A DNA stretch of 64,000 nucleotides from Stutzerimonas stutzeri (GCF_000219605.1 NC_015740.1:2604001-2668000), one strand, 5' to 3'. Positions 37,966-48,082 are shown, numbered from the stretch's first letter. Program-made: numbers and translations. The notes: generated by a model not told the origin, from the sequence alone.

Positions 37966-39150
37966 GTGCCTGCCGTAAGATCCATCCGCCGTGTAGTTAT
38001 CCTGGCCATTGCGCTACTGGCGATTGGCGGCTGGCTGATCTGGCGCCAGCTGCAGGGCCCGGAACTGCCGGCCTACCGCCTGGAAGCTCGCCCACTGGTG
38101 CAGCGCGTGGTGGCCAGTGGTGAAGTGGACAGCCAGTCGCTGGCGCAGGTCGGCAGCGAAATCACCGGCGTGGTTGCTGCACGCCATGTGCGGGAAGGCG
38201 ACGCGGTGAACGCCGGCGATCTGCTGCTGGAACTGCGCGACGACGAACAGCGCGCGCGCCTGCGCGAGGCCGAAGCGGCGCTGCAGCAGCTCATCGATTC
38301 CACTCGACCGCAGGCGCAGGCCACCCTGCGCGAGGCACAACACAATCTGGAACAGGCCAGCCGCGAACTGCAGCGCCGCGAAACGCTGTTCGAGCGCAAG
38401 CTGCTGGCTTCCGAGCCGCTGGAGCAGGCGCGCCGCGCGGAGCTGACCGCACGCGTGGTGCGTGATCGCGCCCGCTTCGCCGCCACAGCGCTGGCCGAAG
38501 GTGGCAGCGAGGAACAGGTCCTGCGGCAGCGTCTGGAGGTCGCCCGTGCGAACCTGGCCCGAACCCGTATTCACGCCCAGGTCGACGGCATCGTTCAGTC
38601 GCGCGACGTTGAGCCGGGCGACCTGGTTCAGCCGGGCCGCACACTGCTGACCATCGCCCGCTCCGGCAGCAGCGAAATCCTCTTGCCCCTCGACGAGAAG
38701 AGCCTGGCACCGATCGAGCACGGACAGAGCGCCCGGATCATCGCCGACGCCTATCCGGACCGCGTGCTGACGGCGAAGGTGAGCTTCATCGCACCGAGCG
38801 TGGACACGGCGCGCGGTACCATTGATGTCCATCTGGACCTGCAGGAGCCAGCAGCCTTTCTCCGCCAGGGCATGACGGTGTCGGTGAACATCGAGACAGG
38901 CCGGCGCGAGCAGGCACTGGTGCTGCCCAATGATGCGCTGCGCGCCCGCGACGGGTCGCGCGCCCAGGTGCTACGGGTGCGCGATGGCGTGGTCGAGCGC
39001 GTCGGTGTGCGACTGGGAATGCTGGGCACGGCGCTCAGCGAGATCAGCGAGGGGCTGGAGGCCGGCGATCTGGTGCTGATCGGCGACGCCGAAGAAGGTC
39101 AGCGCGTGCGGCCGCGCGTACAACCCATCCCCAGCGGCAGCCAGGACTGA
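37966..39150 (+). CDS. Periplasmic adaptor (membrane fusion) protein of an ABC exporter
   Basis: GTG 37966 is preceded by GGGAG at a good distance and gives a short basic start (MPAVRSIRR) before one membrane helix (VVILAIALLAIGGWLIW). The ATG at 37930 is the alternative. The remaining roughly 370 residues are a HlyD-type adaptor: lipoyl halves around a helical hairpin (the Q/E/R-rich stretch at about 90-210), then beta-barrel and membrane-proximal domains (GIVQSRDVEPGDLVQPG, RQGMTVSVNIETGRRE). It links the following permease and ATPase to an outer-membrane channel not encoded here. A MacA-like role in efflux of drugs, peptides or lipids is the best guess. Confidence 0.85.
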   Translation: MPAVRSIRRVVILAIALLAIGGWLIWRQLQGPELPAYRLEARPLVQRVVASGEVDSQSLAQVGSEITGVVAARHVREGDAVNAGDLLLELRDDEQRARLREAEAALQQLIDSTRPQAQATLREAQHNLEQASRELQRRETLFERKLLASEPLEQARRAELTARVVRDRARFAATALAEGGSEEQVLRQRLEVARANLARTRIHAQVDGIVQSRDVEPGDLVQPGRTLLTIARSGSSEILLPLDEKSLAPIEHGQSARIIADAYPDRVLTAKVSFIAPSVDTARGTIDVHLDLQEPAAFLRQGMTVSVNIETGRREQALVLPNDALRARDGSRAQVLRVRDGVVERVGVRLGMLGTALSEISEGLEAGDLVLIGDAEEGQRVRPRVQPIPSGSQD

Positions 39151-39154
39151 GCGC

Positions 39155-40367
<1,213 letters not shown>

Positions 40368-40375
<8 letters not shown>

Positions 40376-41099
40376 ACGCGCACCAATGGCCCCTGCCGAG
40401 GAAGTCCTGCGCCTGGAACAGGTGCGCAAGGCCTTCAACATCGGCACACCCCTGGAGACCGAAGTGCTGCACGGCATCGACCTGCAGCTTCGGCGCGGCG
40501 AGCTGGCCGCGCTGGTCGGCCCGTCCGGCTCCGGCAAGAGCACTCTGCTGAACCTGATCGGCCTGCTGGATACGCCCAGCTCCGGCGAGCTGTATGTACT
40601 CGGCCAGGCGACACGCGACAGCGACGACGAAGCGCGCACGCAGCTGCGCAATCAGGCGATCGGCTTCGTGTTTCAGTTCCATCACCTGATCTCGGCGTTC
40701 AGCGTGCTGGAGAACGTGCTGATGCCGCTGATGATCCGCCACGGCAAACCCTCCCGGGCGGAGACCGACCTGGCGCGCGCCCTGCTCGAGGAGGTCGGCC
40801 TCGGCCCGTTCGCCGACAAGAAACCCACGCAGATCTCTGGTGGCCAGCAGCAGCGGGTCGCCATTGCCCGTGCGCTGGTGACCCGTCCACCGCTGCTGCT
40901 GGCAGACGAGCCGACCGGCAATCTCGATACGCGCACCGCGCAAAGCGTGTTCGAGCTGTTCCACCGCCTGAACGCCCAGTTCGGCTGCGCCATCCTGGTT
41001 GTCACTCACGATCCGCGACTCGCCGCAGACTGCGAGCGCACCATCCAGCTGGTCGACGGCCGCATCGTCAGCGATGCCGCCAACCCGCTTGCAAGCTGA
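40368..41099 (+). CDS. ABC transporter ATP-binding protein (LolD/MacB type)
   Basis: A 243-residue ATPase: Walker [10 protein letters not shown] near residue 47, signature [16 protein letters not shown], Walker [13 protein letters not shown], and the switch His in VVTHD. Start taken at ATG 40368, overlapping the permease stop by 8 bp. The next ATG (40386) is possible. It powers the adaptor/permease pair just upstream, so the three genes make one exporter operon. Confidence 0.92.
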
Positions 41100-41260
41100 A
41101 CTCAGCGGCAGCCCCAGCGAGCCGTTGTGCCGGGTCGTCCGGACGAATTTCGCGGCTTTCACTAATAACCAATAAATCTAAGCATATAACCTAATTCAGG
41201 GCTAAGATCTCTCCGGACAGATACCCCCACCGGTATTAATCTGAAGAGGAGCCCCGCGCC

Positions 41261-42124
41261 ATGAATGCCCACGTCGAAGCCTTCTTCGATCCCGCGACCT
41301 TTACCTACAGCTACGTGGTCAGCGACCCGGAAACGCGCCAGTGTGCGGTGATCGACTCGGTGCTGGACTACGACCCGGCATCCGGCCGCACCTCCCATGC
41401 AAGCGCGCAGCACCTGGTCGACTACGTGCGCAACCAGGACCTGCGGGTGCAGTGGCTGCTGGAAACCCATGTGCATGCCGACCATCTGAGCGCGGCGCCC
41501 TATCTCAAGCAGCACCTGGGCGGCAAACTGGCGATCGGTGATCGCATCACCGTGGTGCAGGACACCTTCGGCAAGCTGTTCAACGCAGGCAGCGGGTTCG
41601 CCACCGATGGCCGTCAGTTCGATCACCTGTTCCACGACGGCGACCGCTTCCAGGTTGGCAACGTGCAGGCCCGCGCCCTCCACACCCCGGGCCACACCCC
41701 GGCCTGCATGACCTACGTCATCGGTGACGCCGCCTTCGTCGGTGACACCCTGTTCATGCCCGACTACGGCACCGCCCGCTGCGATTTTCCCGGCGGCGAC
41801 GCGCGCACCCTGTACCAGTCGATCCAGAAGCTGTTCACCCTGCCAGACGAGACCCGGGTGTTCATGTGCCATGACTACAAGGCGCCCGGGCGTGAGGAGT
41901 TTCTCTACGAGACCACCATCGCCGCCGAGCGCGAGCACAACGTGCATATCCACAGCGGTATCAGCGAGGAGCAGTTCGTCGCCATGCGCACCGCACGCGA
42001 TGCCACGCTGGGCATGCCCACCCTGATCCTGCCTTCGGTGCAGATCAACATGCGCGGCGGCGAACTGCCCGAGCCCGAAAGCAACGGGACGGGCTACCTG
42101 AAGATCCCCCTGGACGTGCTGTAA
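41261..42124 (+). CDS. blh: MBL-fold persulfide dioxygenase-like protein (Blh)
   Basis: A 287-residue metallo-beta-lactamase-fold protein of the ETHE1/Blh group. The iron-binding motif is THVHADHLSAAPYL, with HTPGHTPACMTYVIG, FVGDTLFMPDYGTARCDFPGG and CHDY, which carry the metal and substrate residues. These enzymes oxidise glutathione persulfide to sulfite. It heads an operon with a sulfide:quinone-reductase-like fusion, a SulP carrier and a rhodanese. A BigR-type repressor lies at the far end of the cluster. RBS AGAGGAG is present. The 160-bp upstream gap contains an AT-rich stretch (41163-41196) that probably holds the promoter. Confidence 0.9.
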   Translation: MNAHVEAFFDPATFTYSYVVSDPETRQCAVIDSVLDYDPASGRTSHASAQHLVDYVRNQDLRVQWLLETHVHADHLSAAPYLKQHLGGKLAIGDRITVVQDTFGKLFNAGSGFATDGRQFDHLFHDGDRFQVGNVQARALHTPGHTPACMTYVIGDAAFVGDTLFMPDYGTARCDFPGGDARTLYQSIQKLFTLPDETRVFMCHDYKAPGREEFLYETTIAAEREHNVHIHSGISEEQFVAMRTARDATLGMPTLILPSVQINMRGGELPEPESNGTGYLKIPLDVL

Positions 42125-42148
42125 CCCCCGAATGCGGAGGACGTCGAC

Positions 42149-43897
42149 ATGCAAACAATAAAACGACTGACCCCTTTTCTCTCCGTCGCGGCCCAGCTGC
42201 AACCGGCCGACATGGCACTGCTGGCCAGCAATGGCTTCCGCTGCGTCATCAACAACCGTCCGGACAATGAGGGCGAGGGCCAGCCGTCGAGCGAGGCCAT
42301 GCGCGCCGCTGCCGAGGCGTCCGGCCTGGAGTATCACCATCTCCCCGTGGAATCCGGACAGATCACCGAAGCTGACGTTGCGGCCTTCCGAGCACTGCTG
42401 GAACGGATCAAGGGCCCGGCCTTGGCCTTCTGTCGCACCGGTACCCGTTCTGCCTCACTCTGGGCGCTGGCCGAGGCACACCATCTCGACCCACAGGTGC
42501 TGCTGCAAACTGCCCAGCAGGCAAGCTACGACCTCAGCGGCCTGCTGCCGCGCATGCAGCAGTACTGGCAGTCGATCATCGACCAGCCGCTTCCGGCCGC
42601 CTCGACCTTTGCCGCCACACCGCGTTACGACGTTCTGGTGATCGGCGCTGGCGCGGCCGGCTGCGCAGTGACTGCCAGCCTGCTCAAGCGCGACCCCGAA
42701 CTGCGCATCGCCCTCATCGAACCGCGTGACCAGCACTACTACCAGCCCGGCTGGACGCTGGTGGGGGCCGGCGTGTTCGACCGTGCCAATACCGAGCGCG
42801 CGATGAGCCGCTGCATTCCGTCCAGGGCACAGTGGATTCGCGCAGCCGCAGAGGCCTTCGAACCCGAGCACCAGCAGGTGGTCCTCGAGGACGGCAGCCG
42901 CATCGGCTATCGTGCCCTGGTGGTCTGCCCGGGCCTAAGCCTCGACTGGGACGCCATCGAAGGCGCCCGCGACAGCCTCGGCAAGTTCGGCGTGACCTCC
43001 AACTACGCCTTCGAGCTCGCACCCTACACCTGGCAGCTGGTGCAGAACCTGCGCGGCGGCAAGGCGCTGTTCACCCAGCCACCCATGCCGATCAAGTGTG
43101 CCGGCGCACCGCAGAAGGCCATGTACCTGTCCTGCGATCACTGGCGCCAGCACGGCGTACTGAAGGATATCGAGGTCGACTTCTGCTCGGCCGGTGCAGT
43201 GCTGTTCGGCGTTGCCGACTTCGTACCCGCGCTGATGCAGTACGTCGAACGTTACGGTGCCCGACTGAACTTCAACCACTCCCTGGTGGCGGTGGACGGG
43301 CCCGCGCACAAGGCCTGGTTCAAGGTCACCGACGGCGCCGGACAGCACAGCACGGTGGAGCGGGACTTCGATCTGCTGCACCTGGTGCCGCCGCAGCACG
43401 CACCGGACTTCATCCGCCACAGCGCCCTGGCCAACGCCGACGGCTGGTTCGAGGCCGAGCACGAGACGCTGCGGCATCCGCGCTTCGGCAATATCTTCAG
43501 CCTTGGCGACGTCTGCTCCGCGCCCAACGCGAAGACCGCCGCGGCGGTCCGCAAGCAGGCACCGGTGGTCGCCGAGAACGTGTTGAGCGTACTCAAGGGC
43601 AGCGGCCCGCGGGCGCTCTACGACGGCTACGGTTCCTGCCCGCTGACCGTCGAGTACGGCAAGGTGATCCTCGCCGAGTTCGGCTACGGCGGAAAGCTGC
43701 TGCCGACCTTCCCCCTCGACCCGAAGGTGCCGCGGCGGCTGGCCTGGAAGCTGAAGACGCAATGGATGCCCTCGATCTACTTCGACATGATGCTCAAGGG
43801 GCATGAATGGCTGGCCGAACCGAAGCATCTGGACTTCGAACCGCGCTCGACCGAGGCACGCAACGCCTGCGACTTCACCCAGGAGAAGAAGGGATGA
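42149..43897 (+). CDS. Fusion: Blh-type phosphatase-like domain + sulfide:quinone reductase-like flavoprotein
   Basis: A 582-residue two-domain protein. Residues 1 to about 145 are the DUF442/TIGR01244 domain (ALLASNGFRCVINNRPDNEGEGQP and the loop AFCRTGTRSASLW, a tyrosine-phosphatase/rhodanese-like active site). About 158-550 is a flavoprotein with VIGAGAAGCAVTASLL and the SQR-like IEPRDQHYYQPGWTLVGAG near 190, KCAGAPQKAMYLS, and a C-terminal membrane-facing end. SQR oxidises sulfide to persulfide and passes electrons to quinone. The product is the substrate of the upstream dioxygenase. Its stop overlaps the next start (ATGA). Confidence 0.9.
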   Translation: MQTIKRLTPFLSVAAQLQPADMALLASNGFRCVINNRPDNEGEGQPSSEAMRAAAEASGLEYHHLPVESGQITEADVAAFRALLERIKGPALAFCRTGTRSASLWALAEAHHLDPQVLLQTAQQASYDLSGLLPRMQQYWQSIIDQPLPAASTFAATPRYDVLVIGAGAAGCAVTASLLKRDPELRIALIEPRDQHYYQPGWTLVGAGVFDRANTERAMSRCIPSRAQWIRAAAEAFEPEHQQVVLEDGSRIGYRALVVCPGLSLDWDAIEGARDSLGKFGVTSNYAFELAPYTWQLVQNLRGGKALFTQPPMPIKCAGAPQKAMYLSCDHWRQHGVLKDIEVDFCSAGAVLFGVADFVPALMQYVERYGARLNFNHSLVAVDGPAHKAWFKVTDGAGQHSTVERDFDLLHLVPPQHAPDFIRHSALANADGWFEAEHETLRHPRFGNIFSLGDVCSAPNAKTAAAVRKQAPVVAENVLSVLKGSGPRALYDGYGSCPLTVEYGKVILAEFGYGGKLLPTFPLDPKVPRRLAWKLKTQWMPSIYFDMMLKGHEWLAEPKHLDFEPRSTEARNACDFTQEKKG

Positions 43898-45672
43898 AGC
43901 AGCGCCTGGCCCGCTATCTACCCATGCTGGCGTGGGCCAGGCACTACGATCGCGCGGCCGCGACGAAGGACGGTCTGGCCGCACTGATCGTGACATTGAT
44001 GCTGATCCCGCAGAGCCTGGCCTACGCCATGCTCGCCGGCCTGCCGCCGGTGACCGGCCTGTACGCCAGCATGCTGCCACTGATCGCCTATACGCTGTTC
44101 GGCACCAGCCGCACCCTGGCGGTCGGCCCGGTAGCGGTGGTTTCGCTGATGACCGCCGCCGCTCTCGGGCCGCTGTTCGCCCCGGGCAGCGCGGAATACG
44201 CCGCAGCGGCCATGTTGCTGGCGCTGCTTTCCGGCGCGGTGCTGCTGCTCATGGCGGCGCTGCGCCTGGGCTTCCTGGCGAACTTCCTCAGCCATCCGGT
44301 GATTTCCGGCTTCATCAGCGCGTCGGGGATTCTCATCGCCCTCGGCCAGCTCAAGCACATCCTCGGCATCTCGATCGACGGCGAGAACGCCGTGCAGCTG
44401 CTTGCCGCGCTGCTCACGGCGCTGCCTGGGGCGCATCTGCCGACGCTCGCCATCGGTGGCAACACCCTGCTATTCCTCTATCTGGTCCGCAGCCGGCTCT
44501 CCGTCTGCCTGCAGCATCTGGGCATGAACGCGCATATTGCCGGCACGCTGACCAAGATCGGCCCGGTCGCCGCCCTGCTACTGGCAATCGCGGCGGTCAG
44601 CGCCTTCGGGCTTGCCGATGTCGGCGTGCGGGTCGTCGGCGAAGTACCGCGCGGCCTGCCCTCGCTGAGTCTGCCAATGCTGGACCCGGCTCTGATTCTG
44701 CAGCTGTTGCCTGCGGCGGTGCTGATCAGCCTGGTCGGCTTCGTCGAGTCGGTGTCGGTGGCGCAAACCCTGGCAGCCAAGCGTCGCGAACGCATCGAGC
44801 CCAATCAGGAACTGGTTGCGCTCGGCGGTGCCAATGTCGCCGCGGCCCTCAGTGGCGGCTTTCCGGTGACCGGCGGTTTCGCCCGCTCGGTGGTCAATTT
44901 CGACGCCGGCGCGCAGACGCCGCTGGCCGGCGCCCTCACCGCCCTGGGCATCGGCATTACCGTGCTGCTGTTCACTCCGCTATTCCACAACCTGCCTCAC
45001 GCAGTGCTGGCCGCGACGATCATCGTCGCCGTGCTCAGCCTGGTGGACCTCTCCGCACTCAGGCGCACATGGCGCTACTCCCGACAGGACGCCGCCGCTA
45101 TGGCGGCAACCATGCTCGGCGTGCTGCTGATTGGTGTGGAGAGCGGCATTCTTCTGGGTGTCGGCCTGTCGCTGTTGCTCTTTCTCTGGCGCACCAGCCA
45201 GCCACATATCGCCGTGGTCGGGCAGCTGCCGGGCAGCGAACATTTCCGCAACGTCGAGCGTTTCGCCGTGGTGCAGAGCCCCCGCGTCCTCTCGGTACGG
45301 GTCGACGAAAGCCTCTATTTTCCCAACGCGCGCTTTCTCGAAGACCGCATCGCCGAGCTGATCGGCCGTCATCCGCAGGCCGAACACCTGGTGCTGATGT
45401 GTCCCGGCGTCAACCTCATCGACGCCAGTGCGCTGGAGAGCCTAGAGGCCATCACGGCACGACTGCACGCCGCCGGCATCCAGCTGCATCTGTCCGAAGT
45501 CAAAGGACCGGTCATGGATCGACTGCGCCACAGCAATTTCCTCTCTGACTTCGGCGGCCAGGTTTTCATCAGCCAGTACGAGGCGCTGCTTGCACTGGAC
45601 CCGGATACCACCTTTCACGCACTCGAACGGCCGCGTGAACGCTTTGCCAGCATCAAGGAGAACGCAGGATGA
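43894..45672 (+). CDS. SulP-family anion transporter with STAS domain
   Basis: A 592-residue protein. ATG 43894 overlaps the SQR stop. About 12-14 helices include the SulP signature VTLMLIPQSLAYAMLAGLPPVTGLYAS near residue 30, and NQELVALGGANVAAALSGGFPVTGGFARS near 305. A C-terminal STAS domain (CPGVNLIDASALESL) regulates transport. In this operon it most likely moves sulfate or sulfite, the oxidised end product. Another large frame in this stretch, starting at 43803, is a shadow. Confidence 0.9.
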   Translation: MKQRLARYLPMLAWARHYDRAAATKDGLAALIVTLMLIPQSLAYAMLAGLPPVTGLYASMLPLIAYTLFGTSRTLAVGPVAVVSLMTAAALGPLFAPGSAEYAAAAMLLALLSGAVLLLMAALRLGFLANFLSHPVISGFISASGILIALGQLKHILGISIDGENAVQLLAALLTALPGAHLPTLAIGGNTLLFLYLVRSRLSVCLQHLGMNAHIAGTLTKIGPVAALLLAIAAVSAFGLADVGVRVVGEVPRGLPSLSLPMLDPALILQLLPAAVLISLVGFVESVSVAQTLAAKRRERIEPNQELVALGGANVAAALSGGFPVTGGFARSVVNFDAGAQTPLAGALTALGIGITVLLFTPLFHNLPHAVLAATIIVAVLSLVDLSALRRTWRYSRQDAAAMAATMLGVLLIGVESGILLGVGLSLLLFLWRTSQPHIAVVGQLPGSEHFRNVERFAVVQSPRVLSVRVDESLYFPNARFLEDRIAELIGRHPQAEHLVLMCPGVNLIDASALESLEAITARLHAAGIQLHLSEVKGPVMDRLRHSNFLSDFGGQVFISQYEALLALDPDTTFHALERPRERFASIKENAG

Positions 45673-46049
45673 AGAACGCACACGAACTCGTCGAACAGGC
45701 CCGGCGCCACATCCAGGAAATACCGCTCGCTGACGCCGAGGCAGCGATTCAGGCAGCGGATGTGCTGATCGATGTCCGCGAGGCGGACGAGTACCGCGAA
45801 GGCCATATAAACGGTGCGCTGAACATTCCCCGGGGCGTTCTGGAATTCAAGCTGAGCGCCACCCCGGAACTCGCCGCGCGGGACATGAACATCGTCCTCT
45901 ACTGCAAGACCAGCGGACGTGCTGCCCTGGCGGCAGTAGCGCTGCAGGACATGGGTTATTTGCAGGTGAAATCGATCGCCGGTGGTTTCGATGCCTGGAC
46001 CGCCGCGCACAAGCCCGTCGTCAAGCCGAGCCTGCCGAGCTTCGACTAG
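45669..46049 (+). CDS. Rhodanese-like sulfurtransferase
   Basis: A 126-residue single rhodanese domain with the catalytic Cys79 in VLYCKTSGRAAL, DVREADEYREGHINGALNIP, and GGFDAW at the end. It moves sulfane sulfur, here probably between persulfide, thiosulfate and sulfite in the same pathway as the dioxygenase and SQR. ATG overlaps the SulP stop (ATGA), so the last three genes are coupled. Ends in a terminator shared with the convergent DUF2892 gene. Confidence 0.93.
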   Translation: MKNAHELVEQARRHIQEIPLADAEAAIQAADVLIDVREADEYREGHINGALNIPRGVLEFKLSATPELAARDMNIVLYCKTSGRAALAAVALQDMGYLQVKSIAGGFDAWTAAHKPVVKPSLPSFD

Positions 46050-46070
46050 CTCGGCACCCTCGATAAACAA

Positions 46071-46103
46071 GAAGAGGCCGACATCATCGTCGGCCTCTTT
46101 TTC
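46071..46103. terminator. Bidirectional terminator between the two sulfur operons
   Basis: AAGAGGCCGAC/GTCGGCCTCTT stem, 6-nt loop, then TTTTC. A-residues on the other side allow use by the minus-strand operon. Confidence 0.9.
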
Positions 46104-46112
46104 AAACACACG

Positions 46113-46313
46113 TCAGGATTTGGCGCTGCAGCTCTTGCACGTCTTGATGCCGAGCAGCGTGTAAGCCGGACAGAAACGGAAAATACCCGTGGCCAGCGGC
46201 AGCACGCCGATCCAGCCCCAGACGCCGATCACGCCGGCCAGGCTCAAGGCGATCAGCGCCAGGCCGACGATGATGCGCAGTGTCCGATCAATGGTTCCAA
46301 CATTGGCTTTCAT
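46113..46313 (-). CDS. DUF2892 small membrane protein (YgaP-tail-like)
   Basis: A 66-residue protein starting MKANVGTIDRTLRIIVGLALIAL. It has two membrane helices, the CPAY motif, and a C-terminal CKSC pair. The family is often fused or adjacent to rhodanese domains and is linked to sulfur handling. Last gene of the minus-strand bigR operon. Confidence 0.9.
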   Translation of the reverse strand: MKANVGTIDRTLRIIVGLALIALSLAGVIGVWGWIGVLPLATGIFRFCPAYTLLGIKTCKSCSAKS

Positions 46314-46326
46314 AATGACCTCCCGG

Positions 46327-46746
46327 TCAGCAAGCGCGCCGGCGTTCCAGCGCAGAGAACAACAGCATTCCAGCGAGCATGGCGAACACGAACACAACGA
46401 CCTGCCAGTGCCCGCCCAACAGCATGGCGATCGACGGCCCGGGGCAGATCCCGGCGACGCCCCACCCCACCCCGAACAACAGACTGCCCCCAATCAGGCG
46501 ACCATCCAGCTTCCGCTTGGCCGGCAACTGCATCGGCGCGTCGAGCAGCGAACGGGTGCGCGCCTTCGCCCAGGTAAAAGGCAGCACTGCCGTTGCGATG
46601 GCACCGACCATCACCAGCGCCAGCGAGGGATCCCAGGCACCGGCGAGATCGAGAAAACCGATGACCTTGGCCGGATTGGTCATGCCGGAGAGGAGCAGCC
46701 CCATCCCGAACAGCAGCCCGGCGGCGAATGACGTCAACTTGCGCAT
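46327..46746 (-). CDS. YeeE/YedE-type membrane protein, C-terminal half type (DUF6691-like)
   Basis: A 139-residue protein starting MRKLTSFAAGLLFGMGLLLSGMTNPAKVIGFLD. It has four helices and the core GVGWGVAGICPGPSIA with the conserved Cys. It pairs with the next gene upstream. Together they match the two halves of a YeeE/YedE (TsuA-like) carrier, known or proposed to import thiosulfate or other sulfur compounds. Start chosen at 46746; longer frames upstream are shadows. Confidence 0.9.
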   Translation of the reverse strand: MRKLTSFAAGLLFGMGLLLSGMTNPAKVIGFLDLAGAWDPSLALVMVGAIATAVLPFTWAKARTRSLLDAPMQLPAKRKLDGRLIGGSLLFGVGWGVAGICPGPSIAMLLGGHWQVVVFVFAMLAGMLLFSALERRRAC

Positions 46747-46748
46747 GT

Positions 46749-47183
46749 TCAACCTCCCAGCAGATGACGCAGCACAAAGACCGTGGCGAAGCCAGCAGCC
46801 ATGAACGCCAAGGTGGCGACGATGGAGCGCGGCGACAGGCGCGAGATCCCGCAGACCCCATGACCGCTGGTGCAGCCGGAACCGTAGCGGGTGCCGATAC
46901 CCACCAGCAGCCCGGCAGCCAGCAGCCCCAGCCAATTGGTCTGGAATTCCGCAGCGGGCAACTCTGCCATCAGCAACCAGCACAGTGGTGCCAACAGGAT
47001 GCCGAGAAGAAACAGCGCTTTCTCTCCGCGCCCTTCGGCACCTCGTTCGAGCAGGCTCGCAAGCAAACCGCTTATTCCGGCGATACGCCCGTTGAGCACA
47101 ACGAACAGGCCAGCAGCCGCGCCGATCAGGACGCCACCGGCCAGCGCCGTCCAGGGCGTGAAATTGATCCAATCGATCGTCAT
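46749..47183 (-). CDS. YeeE/YedE-type membrane protein, N-terminal half type
   Basis: A 144-residue protein with four helices. LNGRIAGISGLLASLLE and GIGTRYGSGCTSGHGVCGISR carry the conserved pore cysteines. It lies 2 bp upstream of the partner half gene and overlaps the bigR stop by 4 bp, so regulator and transporter are co-translated. Likely moves thiosulfate, sulfide or sulfane sulfur across the inner membrane. Confidence 0.92.
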   Translation of the reverse strand: MTIDWINFTPWTALAGGVLIGAAAGLFVVLNGRIAGISGLLASLLERGAEGRGEKALFLLGILLAPLCWLLMAELPAAEFQTNWLGLLAAGLLVGIGTRYGSGCTSGHGVCGISRLSPRSIVATLAFMAAGFATVFVLRHLLGG

Positions 47184-47497
47184 GCCTGACCTCTCTCGCA
47201 GAACAGCTGATACAGGGTCGTGATTACCGCCAGCGCCTCAGGGCTGCTGATTCGATAGTGGATCTGCTTGCCTTCACGGCGAGTCGCAACGAGCCCCTCG
47301 CGCCGCAGCACAGCCAGTTGCTGCGACAATGTGGGCTGCTGAATACCCAGCAGCTGTTCCAGCTCGGAGACGTTGCGCTCGCCTTGCGACAGCTGACAGA
47401 GCAGCAGCAGGCGATCCGGGTTGGCCAGGGCCTTGAGCAAGGCGCCGGCGGAGGCTGCATTGGCTCGCAGCTGTTCGATGTCCAGCTCGGGCGTCAT
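47180..47497 (-). CDS. bigR: ArsR-family sulfide/persulfide-responsive repressor (BigR/SqrR type)
   Basis: A 105-residue winged-helix protein: recognition helix QQPTLSQQLAVLRREGLV, wing RREGKQIHYRI. Two cysteines at residues 34 and 100 are 66 apart, the spacing of the redox pair C42/C108 in BigR, and no arsenic or zinc motif is present. Oxidation to a tetrasulfide or disulfide releases DNA. It starts the minus-strand operon and probably also controls the blh operon. An AT-rich imperfect palindrome lies 31 bp upstream of its start. Confidence 0.9.
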   Translation of the reverse strand: MTPELDIEQLRANAASAGALLKALANPDRLLLLCQLSQGERNVSELEQLLGIQQPTLSQQLAVLRREGLVATRREGKQIHYRISSPEALAVITTLYQLFCERGQA

Positions 47498-47527
47498 GAG
47501 ACGGTCACCAGTACGGTTAAGATGAAT

Positions 47528-47551
47528 ACAATATATTTTTTTATATAATGT
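47528..47551. promoter_or_regulatory. Candidate BigR operator
   Basis: ACAATATAT (47528-47536) and ATATAATGT (47543-47551) are inverted with one mismatch around a 6-bp T-rich spacer. They lie in the AT-rich patch just upstream of bigR. The position fits autoregulation. The assignment is inferred. Confidence 0.55.
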
Positions 47552-47684
47552 AAGGCAAGCCGTCAGCGAAAGAAGTTGGCCGTGCTCGCGGTCATCGTTA
47601 GCATGCCCCTACCCGTATACAGGCCACTCGGCCAAGCGACCGGAACACCCGCCAGTTCTTCTTTCGTGATCTCGAGGTAAACGC

Positions 47685-47975
47685 ATGAATGACCAGACCA
47701 CTGCCGCTGAATCCGCGGAACTGCAGACTCAGCAGCAGGCCATGCTGAAACGGCTCGCGCGAGTCGAGGGGCAGGTGCGCGGCATTCAGGCGATGATCAG
47801 ACGCGGGGAGGATTGTGAAGCGATCGCTCAGCAGTTCTCCGCTGCGCGCAGTGCGTTGGACAAGGCCTACCGGCTGATGCTGACGTGCCTGATCGAGGAA
47901 GCGCTGCAGGATCAGACCCAGGATACCGGCGAGACCCTGGAACGCGTGCGCAGCATTTTCACCAAGTACACCTGA
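47685..47975 (+). CDS. CsoR/RcnR/FrmR-family regulator with unusual ligand residues
   Basis: A 96-residue four-helix protein. LKRLARVEGQVRGIQAMI is the family's DNA-binding start. The first ligand Cys is present (C44). The His expected 25 residues later is Leu, and the Cys expected 29 residues later is Ala. Instead a Cys sits at +24 (C68). So it matches neither copper CsoR, nor nickel/formaldehyde RcnR/FrmR, nor persulfide CstR exactly. Its place next to the sulfide cluster suggests a thiol-based sensor. It is a single-gene unit with its own ribosome site (CGAGGTAA). Confidence 0.85.
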   Translation: MNDQTTAAESAELQTQQQAMLKRLARVEGQVRGIQAMIRRGEDCEAIAQQFSAARSALDKAYRLMLTCLIEEALQDQTQDTGETLERVRSIFTKYT

Positions 47976-48082
47976 AGCAAGCCGCTGTCGACCGATCGAT
48001 ACCGCAAGCCTCGGCGAGCACGCCGGCCTGGGCCGTAGCGAACCGTTGACGCTATCCAGGTGAATGTCGAGAACGCAAAACG

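Noticed and set aside
43803..45548. Long plus-strand frame overlapping the SulP gene
   Set aside because: Arg/Gly/Ala-rich shadow. The SulP frame has the family signatures and an ATGA coupling.
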